From positions 1-7,210 of the forward strand of contig CAMTDY010000146.1 of assembly GCA_947070915.1 (NCBI GenBank): DNA of 7,210 bases, in the 5' to 3' direction. The notes beneath the pieces are model-generated. The model had not been told where the DNA came from and made no database searches. It worked only from the letters and a program-made list of their open reading frames with translations. Below are positions 1 to 5,455 of this stretch, piece by piece. The translations under genes and the position numbers were made by a program. The stretch's first letter is position 1, and the number at the start of each line of letters is the position of its first letter. The stretch comes from an uncultured Roseburia sp. (GTDB lineage Bacteria; Bacillota; Clostridia; Lachnospirales; Lachnospiraceae).

Positions 1-1
1 A

Positions 2-601
2 TTTCATCTGGAAGGAGCGGTGGGATCCCATGAGCTGAGTGAATCGATCCGCACCTATACGGTGACAAATGTGCTTGGCGGGCAGGTCAGAATTGACTAT
101 CTTCCAGATGTAATTGGTTGTGTGCTTCTGTTGGTGGGTGTTTGTATGCTGCTGCGATATAACAGGCAGTACCTATACAGTATTCCGCTGATCCTGCTGA
201 CAGCAGTTCTTTCGGTGCTGTTGCGGGTATCTGGATTTCTCGTACAGGGACCGGAGCTGGTGGTATGGATCCTGGTGTTATACTATGGATTGGCTGCTTC
301 GGAACTTTTTATGGAATATTTTGTGCTCTATTCCACAGCCGGTATCACGGATGCACTGGTAAACCGCGCCACCAATACGAGGATATTGTTTGGATGGTGG
401 GTTACTGTATTTTGCCGTGTCTTTATTACCTTTTTGGATTTTGTGGGTCATACCGGTGTGAGCCGTGTGTACCAGGTGATATCCATTTTGGCCACCATTT
501 TTTACGTAGTATATCTGATCACCACAAGAAAATATGTGGGAACCTGTGAGGCCGTGAAGATCCGGGTGAGGAGAAAGAGGGAGCACAGGGAAAAGCTGTA
601 G
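2..601 (+). CDS. Multi-pass membrane protein of unknown function, 5' end outside window
   Basis: The frame is open from the first bases of the window to TAG at 599-601, so this is most likely the C-terminal part of a gene that starts upstream. A GTG at position 20 is a possible start, but the AGGAG before it (13-17) leaves only 2 nt of spacing, too short for a normal ribosome site. Numbering residues from that GTG, I see about five hydrophobic segments (roughly 31-47, 53-75, 79-105, 122-140 and 147-167), followed by a strongly basic C-terminus (RVRRKREHREKL) that should be cytoplasmic by the positive-inside rule. I see no catalytic motif and do not recognise the family. A strong terminator follows directly, so it is probably not co-transcribed with the pilus-like operon downstream. 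Coding confidence is high; function is unknown. Confidence 0.75.
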   Translation, partial: FHLEGAVGSHELSESIRTYTVTNVLGGQVRIDYLPDVIGCVLLLVGVCMLLRYNRQYLYSIPLILLTAVLSVLLRVSGFLVQGPELVVWILVLYYGLAASELFMEYFVLYSTAGITDALVNRATNTRILFGWWVTVFCRVFITFLDFVGHTGVSRVYQVISILATIFYVVYLITTRKYVGTCEAVKIRVRRKREHREKL

Positions 602-605
602 AATG

Positions 606-637
606 AAAGGTGCGCGCTTCTCAGCCGCACCTTTTTT
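606..637 (+). terminator. Rho-independent terminator
   Basis: An 8-bp perfect stem, AAGGTGCG (607-614) with CGCACCTT (626-633), extends by one A-T pair and encloses an 11-nt loop. The run TTTTTT (632-637) follows. It starts a few bases after the stop codon of the upstream membrane protein gene and separates that gene from the operon starting at 755. Confidence 0.9.
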
Positions 638-669
638 ATGTAAAAGGTTATAAAAAATGCCATCGACTT

Positions 670-686
670 TTGTTACATTGTGACAA
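670..686. promoter_or_regulatory. Putative operator: 17-bp near-palindrome / tandem TTGTKACA boxes
   Basis: TTGTTACA-T-TGTGACAA is an inverted repeat with 7 of 8 positions matching about a single central T. The same bases can be read as two back-to-back direct 8-mers, TTGTTACA (670-677) and TTGTGACA (678-685). A wider inverted pair, CTTTTGT (667-673) and ACAAAAG (690-696), overlaps it. The site abuts the -35 box at 687, and its centre is about 44 bases upstream of the predicted transcription start near 722. This position would suit an activator contacting polymerase, or a repressor that blocks the -35. The regulator cannot be named from sequence alone. Confidence 0.45.
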
Positions 687-715
687 TTTACAAAAGACGA
701 AAATGGTGATATGAT
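687..715 (+). promoter_or_regulatory. Sigma-A-type promoter of the Tad-like operon
   Basis: The -35 box TTTACA (687-692, one mismatch to TTGACA) and the -10 box TATGAT (710-715, one mismatch to TATAAT) are separated by exactly 17 nt. Transcription should start near 722, giving a leader of about 33 nt before the TTG start at 755. It is the only convincing promoter I found for the plus-strand operon; the downstream genes are packed too tightly to need their own. Confidence 0.75.
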
Positions 716-740
716 AATGCCATTCCACCAAAAAAGAAAG

Positions 741-747
741 AAGGAAG
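741..747 (+). promoter_or_regulatory. Ribosome binding site fixing the TTG start at 755
   Basis: AAGGAAG lies 7 nt before TTG (755-757). The nearby ATG at 750 reads only two codons before TGA and the GTG at 747 is in another frame, so the site supports the TTG start. Confidence 0.7.
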
Positions 748-754
748 TGATGGA

Positions 755-1648
755 TTGAAAATTGCTTTTTGGAGCAATTCGCCGGGTAAATCCGGGGTTA
801 CAGGCAATCTGTCCTGTATCAGTATCCTATCGGCTATGATTCAGCCGTCTAAAATGGTTCTGTTTGAGAATCATTCTAATATCAATAATCTTGGTAGTAT
901 GTTTCTAAATCAAAATTCCTATGACAAACTAAAAGAAGAAAATTCATATTTTGTAGAAAATGGTCTGGGCAGAATTTTAAACTGTTGTGACATGGGAGAT
1001 GACGTGAGTTCTGGTATCGTACTCCGCACATGTCTGTCCGTGTTTGACCAGAGAGTGTTTTATCTACCGCCGGGAGGCATGAACCGGGATCTTCTGGAGT
1101 TTCGGCTAAACCGGCATGCAGAAAATGTGATGGATCTGCTGGAGCAGGTTTGCGGTACCGTATGTGTGGATCTCTCATCATCATCTCTTGAAAGTTCCAG
1201 GAAAATCTTAAAAAAAGCGGATTTGATCGTAGTCAATCTGTGTCAGAATGATCAGCTGCTGTCTCATTTTTTCAGAAATTTCTCAGAAATAAGAAAAAAA
1301 GCATTTTATATAATAGGGAATTATGATTCGGAATCCATCATCAGAAAGAGCGATATCGTAAGACGGTTTAAACTTTCAGGAAACATGGTTGGTACGATCC
1401 CGTATAACCGGCGATTTGCGGATGCATTGACAAAGGGAAATGTGGTTACATATTTATTAAAAAATTTCTCCTGCGGGATGGACAACATTAATTATGAGTT
1501 TATTTCCGCAGCCAGGGAGACAGCATGCCTGTTTGAACAGGCGAAGGAAGCATGCAGTATAGGGGGAACAGGGGGTGAAGGCAGTGAAAAGAAGGAAGAT
1601 TCTTCTCATGCTGTTCATGCTGGCGGCAACAACATTTCTGATACCTGA
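755..1648 (+). CDS. CpaE/MinD-like P-loop protein of a Tad-like pilus locus
   Basis: This 297-aa protein starts at TTG behind a good ribosome site. Its fold looks like the ParA/MinD/CpaE group of membrane-associated P-loop ATPases. The N-terminal strand KIAFW runs into a Walker-A-like loop, SNSPGKSG (7-14), with the GKS core at 11-13. The Walker-B-like strand VCVDLSSSS (136-144) carries Asp139, and ADLIVVNLCQND (155-166) matches the strand after Walker B in MinD-like proteins. The region around GTIPYN (213-218), before a final helix, also resembles CpaE and MinD. The loop is atypical: the 'signature' lysine position of the ParA/MinD group is Ser7, and the first glycines are absent. In Tad systems CpaE-like proteins help localise the assembly machine, and the position as first gene of the operon suits that. 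The last roughly 28 residues are Gly/Ser/Glu-rich and overlap the start of the next gene by 74 nt. Family level is fairly secure; active ATP hydrolysis is not. Confidence 0.75.
   Translation: MKIAFWSNSPGKSGVTGNLSCISILSAMIQPSKMVLFENHSNINNLGSMFLNQNSYDKLKEENSYFVENGLGRILNCCDMGDDVSSGIVLRTCLSVFDQRVFYLPPGGMNRDLLEFRLNRHAENVMDLLEQVCGTVCVDLSSSSLESSRKILKKADLIVVNLCQNDQLLSHFFRNFSEIRKKAFYIIGNYDSESIIRKSDIVRRFKLSGNMVGTIPYNRRFADALTKGNVVTYLLKNFSCGMDNINYEFISAARETACLFEQAKEACSIGGTGGEGSEKKEDSSHAVHAGGNNISDT
1561..1566 (+). promoter_or_regulatory. Ribosome binding site for the beta-helix protein
   Basis: AGGGGG lies 8 nt before GTG 1575, inside the 3' end of the CpaE-like gene. A second G-rich stretch (1571-1577) could instead serve the in-frame GTG at 1584. 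An in-frame TAG at 1560-1562 rules out any start further upstream. Confidence 0.5.
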
Positions 1649-4172
1649 GAGAGCGGAGGCAGCAGTTACCAGGCGGGTAGAAACTCTCAGGGAACTGGAG
1701 CAGGCCCTCGCACAGAGCGGCGAGGTAGTAATTCTTTTGAAAAAAGACATCACAGTTAGCCGGATGCTGCGGGTAAACGGGAAAAAGACTATTGACGGTG
1801 TCTCCGGATACCAGATCAGGAGAAAGACCAAGCCCGTCTATAAGGGAACTCTGCTCTGGATGCAGGGAGAACGCCTCAGGCTGGAAAGGGTGACACTGAA
1901 CGGCAGCGGCCGAAACAGCAGTGTCGGCGGTGATATCAATGGGAGACTTCTGGAGACTGTGTCGGGAACGGTGCTGCTTGAGAAGGGAGCCAGATTATGT
2001 GCCAATTATAACCTGATATCCTTTACGGATGGTGGAGGTGGAATCACCATTCATTCCAGGGGAAAGGTGGTTATGAGAGAGGGTAGTGTGATCTGTGATA
2101 ATCTGTCTATAACCGGAGGGAGCGGTGTCCGTGTTGAGAAGGGTGGGAGTTTCGTGATGGAGGGTGGAACCATCCGGGACAATGCGGTGACCGGGCAGAA
2201 GGCAGATTCTGATTTTGACGGACGGGGCGGCGCCATACATAACCGGGGAGAGGTCTGGATCCAGGGAGGCTCGATTACGGGAAACATTGCCAGAGGATAT
2301 GGCAGAGGAGAGAAGGCTGGGGGATTTGGCGGTGCTGTTTATAACCAGAACCGGCTGCGCATCACAGGCGGGTCGATCCGGAATAATCAAGCATCCTTTG
2401 CCGGAGGTGCTGTCTACACAAATGAGGACAGCCAGGTGTCGGTGGAAGGCGGTGAGATCTGCGGAAACCAGGCAGAAGACCAGAGGGGCGGGGGGATTTA
2501 CATATCCGCTTCTTCCCAAGTGAAGGTGTCAGGGGGAAAAATATTAGACAACACAGCAAAGCACGGATCCCAGATTTTTCTAAGCAGTACCTCTTCTGGC
2601 ATCCTGTCCGTTTCTGGTGGAAAGATCAGCGGGACAGGAACTGCGGTGTGGAATAACGGGGCAGAAGTCCTAATTACCGGCGGGGAGATCCGGGGCAGTG
2701 ACTGTGGTTTGAGAAATCTGGGGGTTAGCCAGATCCGGGGTGGAAGGATCTCAGGTGGGGAAAAGGGGATTTTCCATGAAGGGGGAAGACTGTGTCTGTC
2801 CGGAAGTATCCAGCTAAACCGTATTCAGATGACGGGGGAACAGTATGTCACGGTGGATCGAGAGCTCCGGGTCCAGGGAGGCTGTGAGCTTTTGCCGGAA
2901 AGCTACCGGGAGGGAAAGCTGCTGGTACGCATCACGTCGGGGGAGCAGGAAAGGGAAGTTCAGAAGAATTTTTCGCTGAGGAAGCGGAAACGGTTCGTCC
3001 TGGAAGCAGGGACAGGAGGACTTTACATAGGAAGGGAAAAATATGTGATTAAATTTGCCGCCAACGGTGGCGTGGGGGAAATGGGAGAGCAGAAAGTTTA
3101 TGTAGACGAGACCGTACCGCTGAACCCCTGTAGTTATACCAGATCAGGTTATGGCTTCGTGGGGTGGTCCGCCCGGATGATCCCGAAAGTGACAGTTCCG
3201 GAAATGATCAAGTGGAAGGACAAAGGATCGGTGAGGAATCTGGCAGAGGATGGGGAGAGTATCATATTGTATGCTCTTTGGGTGAAAGCCCCGGTGTTTT
3301 CCGGTGGGGAGCCAAAACTGATATTCTATGAAGATGAAGAAGTGGATCAGGAAATCATGCGGTATGGCATCCGGGCAGAGGACGAATTAGAGGGGGATCT
3401 GACGGAAAAGATCCGGGTTGAGAAGGTTATTTTGCCGGATACCAAAGAAGTTAAGGGAGCAGACCGGCTTCCAACGGATCCGGACCATCTTGGAAAGGGA
3501 AGCATTGTACTGACAGCTGCTAATTCATTCGGAGTTTCCAGCCAGTGGATCCAGGGTTATGAGGTGGCTGCCAATGGAGCACCGGAGCTGGAAGTATCGG
3601 ATCGGTATTATTTTGTGGGTGAGATGTCCACGGGCCGGAGAGAAGAGATTTTGCAGGATTTTTGCAGAAGTATCCGTTTTAGGGATGACAGGGAGACCGC
3701 GGAGCAGCTGGGACATGATCTGAGAATATCCTGGAAACATCTGGATTTTGAAAGGGCGGGCAGCTACCAGATCCATGTAGGGATCCGGGACCAGTTTGGA
3801 AACCGCTTTTATATGAAACCAGAAGAGCAGAGAAGGTATGGACAGGGAAAATTGAGTGAGATGGAGTTTACAGTCCATGTGGTGGATCGGGAAAATGACT
3901 CTGCAGATCGGGGAGCAGATGGGTATGTGCGTTTTATCAGCCGGGAGTATCTGGAGACTTTTTCACCGGATTCAGTGTGGAAGACTGGAAAATATCGCAG
4001 GCTGCTGGAAGAATCCCTGGATCAGAGGGCGGAGCAGCCTGAGGAAGTCTGGGTGATCACCGGGGAGGATAAGAAGAGGATCAAATCTTTTATCAGAGGC
4101 CGGGAGGATCCGTTTTCAGAAGAGAGTAATCAAGATTTTATAACCATTTTTTCAGAGTTAAGAAAAAAGTAA
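1575..4172 (+). CDS. Secreted right-handed beta-helix protein with InlB-type repeat (putative adhesin)
   Basis: This 865-aa protein has a clear Sec signal peptide: basic KAVKRRK, a hydrophobic core about 9-23, and an AEA-A site near residue 30. Residues about 94-480 are Gly-rich and repeat GG-x-[IV]-x-x-N units, as in right-handed parallel beta-helix (pectate-lyase-like) surface proteins. Residues about 488-569 resemble an InlB B-repeat (Listeria-Bacteroides repeat): it has FAANGGVGEMG (494-504), SGYGFVGWS (524-532) and the closing strand IILYALW (563-569). Residues about 571-770 look like two Ig-like modules; AEDELEGDLTEKI (601-613) resembles DUF5011-type domains. The final roughly 85 residues form a charged module beginning near YVRFISREYL (784-793). 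No LPXTG motif or C-terminal membrane anchor is present, so attachment is unclear. No catalytic site was recognised. The start is GTG 1575 or GTG 1584. Placed between the CpaE-like and pilin/ATPase genes, it is plausibly a pilus-associated adhesin; that role is inference. Confidence 0.8.
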   Translation: MKAVKRRKILLMLFMLAATTFLIPERAEAAVTRRVETLRELEQALAQSGEVVILLKKDITVSRMLRVNGKKTIDGVSGYQIRRKTKPVYKGTLLWMQGERLRLERVTLNGSGRNSSVGGDINGRLLETVSGTVLLEKGARLCANYNLISFTDGGGGITIHSRGKVVMREGSVICDNLSITGGSGVRVEKGGSFVMEGGTIRDNAVTGQKADSDFDGRGGAIHNRGEVWIQGGSITGNIARGYGRGEKAGGFGGAVYNQNRLRITGGSIRNNQASFAGGAVYTNEDSQVSVEGGEICGNQAEDQRGGGIYISASSQVKVSGGKILDNTAKHGSQIFLSSTSSGILSVSGGKISGTGTAVWNNGAEVLITGGEIRGSDCGLRNLGVSQIRGGRISGGEKGIFHEGGRLCLSGSIQLNRIQMTGEQYVTVDRELRVQGGCELLPESYREGKLLVRITSGEQEREVQKNFSLRKRKRFVLEAGTGGLYIGREKYVIKFAANGGVGEMGEQKVYVDETVPLNPCSYTRSGYGFVGWSARMIPKVTVPEMIKWKDKGSVRNLAEDGESIILYALWVKAPVFSGGEPKLIFYEDEEVDQEIMRYGIRAEDELEGDLTEKIRVEKVILPDTKEVKGADRLPTDPDHLGKGSIVLTAANSFGVSSQWIQGYEVAANGAPELEVSDRYYFVGEMSTGRREEILQDFCRSIRFRDDRETAEQLGHDLRISWKHLDFERAGSYQIHVGIRDQFGNRFYMKPEEQRRYGQGKLSEMEFTVHVVDRENDSADRGADGYVRFISREYLETFSPDSVWKTGKYRRLLEESLDQRAEQPEEVWVITGEDKKRIKSFIRGREDPFSEESNQDFITIFSELRKK
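2079..2759 (+). repeat. Protein-level beta-helix rungs, nine degenerate GG-x-[IV] repeats
   Basis: Within the beta-helix protein, units begin at residues 169 (EGSVICDN), 197 (GGTIRDN), 231 (GGSITGN), 265 (GGSIRNN), 292 (GGEICGN), 320 (GGKILDN), 348 (GGKISGT), 369 (GGEIRGS) and 389 (GGRISGG). Spacings are 28, 34, 34, 27, 28, 28, 21 and 20 residues, so the later turns are shorter. The third and fourth spans hold extra loop residues (around 207-217 and 240-249). The repeat is clear in protein and weak in DNA, which points to old divergence rather than recent tandem duplication. Confidence 0.75.
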
Positions 4173-4184
4173 ACAAAAAGAATT

Positions 4185-4191
4185 TGGAGGG
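4185..4191 (+). promoter_or_regulatory. Ribosome binding site of the 64-aa pilin candidate
   Basis: TGGAGGG lies 5-6 nt before ATG 4197, close to the ideal sequence and spacing. An in-frame TAA (4170-4172, the stop of the previous gene) lies only eight codons upstream, so the protein cannot begin earlier with a normal prepilin leader. Confidence 0.8.
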
Positions 4192-4196
4192 ATTTT

Positions 4197-4391
4197 ATGA
4201 CAGAATTTTTGCAGGAATACGGGAAGATCATAGTTGCAGTATTGGTAGTGCTTGCTCTGGTATCGTTGGTGGTGCTGTTCCGGGAACCGATCCAGAACAT
4301 GTTTGCGGGATTGTTTTCTAGTTTCTTCCAGGAAATTGAATCGGAGTCTGGTTTTACACTACCGGGCTTCCAGATGGGAGGGAAGAAATGA
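4197..4391 (+). CDS. Flp-like type IVb pilin candidate lacking a prepilin leader
   Basis: This 64-aa protein has a six-residue N-terminus, then Glu7-Tyr8-Gly9, a hydrophobic helix (about 11-28), FREPIQNMFAGLF (28-40) and a short acidic to polar tail. Flp pilins of Tad systems carry a conserved Glu-Tyr, often EYG, at the start of their hydrophobic helix. The helix-to-tail region here also resembles clostridial Flp1-type pilins, which follow the helix with a charged residue pair and an amphipathic stretch. Unlike those, no glycine-ending leader precedes the motif. The start is well fixed by a strong ribosome site and the nearby in-frame stop. It lies 24 nt after the beta-helix gene and overlaps the ATPase gene by ATGA, so translation is probably coupled. 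It is the best candidate for the main structural subunit. An alternative is a small assembly protein of the membrane platform. Confidence 0.7.
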   Translation: MTEFLQEYGKIIVAVLVVLALVSLVVLFREPIQNMFAGLFSSFFQEIESESGFTLPGFQMGGKK

Positions 4392-5455
4392 AGATAGAGG
4401 ATTTTGAGACCAGATTCCTGCTGAGACGACAGGATTACGGAGTGCTGTATCCCTATATTGTCTCAGAGGATGTGACAGATATCAACTGGAATGGCAGACA
4501 GCTCTGGATCGATGACTTGAAAAAAGGAAGATATCAGGCGGGCGAGGTACTGGCAAAGGAGTTTGTGGAGCGTTTTGCCTCTCTGATCTCCAGTGTGGTG
4601 AGTATTCCTTTTAATAAAATGAACCCGGTATTGGAAGCGGAGACAGAGGAGCTCAGGATCAGTATCGTTCACGAGTGCGTCACAAGTTCCGGGGTGACGA
4701 TCTCGCTGCGAAAAATTCCAGCGGTGAGGCGTATGAAAAAGGAAGAAATGATACAGGAGGGCTACTGCGGAAAAGCCGTGGCGGAGTTTCTGGAAGGATG
4801 TATACGGGCACATTGTAATATCGCCATATGCGGAATGCCGGGAGCCGGCAAGACAGAGCTTCTGAAGTATCTCACCCGGTTTATTCCGGATTCGGAACGG
4901 GTGATAACTATCGAGGATACACTGGAGATTCATTACGGAAAGATCAATCCCCAAAAAGATTGTGTGGAGATGAAGGTGGCAGAAAATTTCACATATACAG
5001 CGGCGATCAAAGCCTGCCTCCGCCAGCTGCCCCGTTGGATCATACTCTCGGAGGCAAGATCCGAGGAAGTTCGTTATCTGATGGAGAGCTTAAGCACAGG
5101 AACTTACGGATTGACTACGCTCCATACTGACGACGTCAGAAATATTCCGGACCGGATTAAAAATATGGCGGGCGGAGATATGGGCAGAGAACGGATCCTA
5201 AACGATGTCTACCGGTTTATCAATATCGGTGTACTGGTGAAAAGCATCATAGAAAAAGAGGGGAAGATCACCAGGAGGATTGAACAGATCTGCGCATTTG
5301 ACAGAAGGGGAGAGAACTATTTAAAAAGTGTAAATGAAGTTATCCTTCTGGTGGACCGCGGAGAAATAACTGGGAAAAAACTGCCCTTAAACCTGGCAAG
5401 AAGGTTTCGGGAGCAAGGTCTGTCTTCTGTATTTCAGCCGGAGGTGGGGGAATGA
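4388..5455 (+). CDS. cpaF: CpaF/TadA-family secretion ATPase of a Tad-like pilus
   Basis: This 355-aa protein is a type II/IV secretion-superfamily ATPase that would drive pilin assembly at the cytoplasmic face of the membrane. The N-terminal domain has the family pattern VTDINWNG...LWID (29-42). Walker A is GMPGAGKT (149-156) with Lys155. The Asp box is VITIEDTLEI (172-181) with acidic Glu176 and Asp177. The Walker B region is WIILSEARSEEV (217-228), where the usual Gly-Glu is Ser221-Glu222. The His box is GLTTLHTDD (241-249) with His246. At 355 aa it is shorter than many CpaF proteins (about 400-470 aa), mainly at the N-terminus, where only about 20 residues precede the first conserved motif. 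All catalytic elements appear present, so it is probably active. ATGA overlaps at both ends link it tightly to the pilin candidate and the platform protein. Confidence 0.92.
   Translation: MKIEDFETRFLLRRQDYGVLYPYIVSEDVTDINWNGRQLWIDDLKKGRYQAGEVLAKEFVERFASLISSVVSIPFNKMNPVLEAETEELRISIVHECVTSSGVTISLRKIPAVRRMKKEEMIQEGYCGKAVAEFLEGCIRAHCNIAICGMPGAGKTELLKYLTRFIPDSERVITIEDTLEIHYGKINPQKDCVEMKVAENFTYTAAIKACLRQLPRWIILSEARSEEVRYLMESLSTGTYGLTTLHTDDVRNIPDRIKNMAGGDMGRERILNDVYRFINIGVLVKSIIEKEGKITRRIEQICAFDRRGENYLKSVNEVILLVDRGEITGKKLPLNLARRFREQGLSSVFQPEVGE

Noticed and set aside
20..22. GTG as the true start of the first membrane protein
   Set aside because: Only 2 nt separate AGGAG from the GTG and the frame stays open to the window edge, so an upstream start is more likely.
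670..693. Assignment of the operator to Rex, CRP/FNR or BlaI/CopY
   Set aside because: Half-sites look partly similar (TTGTGA, TGTGA, TACA/TGT), but the spacing fits none of the known consensus sites, so no regulator is named.
1561..1577. Programmed frameshift at the G5 runs that fuses the CpaE-like and beta-helix proteins
   Set aside because: The exoprotein has its own ribosome site and a complete signal peptide from its GTG, so separate translation is simpler; no stimulatory structure was evident.
1995..2519. 174-codon minus-strand open frame opposite the beta-helix repeats
   Set aside because: It mirrors a strong plus-strand gene with a signal peptide and domains; the protein is rich in Pro, Ser and Thr as expected of an antisense shadow, with no supporting context.
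4100..4172. Sortase or membrane anchor at the exoprotein C-terminus
   Set aside because: The end is charged (SELRKK), with no LPXTG-like motif and no hydrophobic segment.
4463..4954. 163-codon minus-strand open frame opposite the ATPase gene
   Set aside because: The plus strand carries an unmistakable secretion ATPase here; the antisense frame has no recognisable motif.
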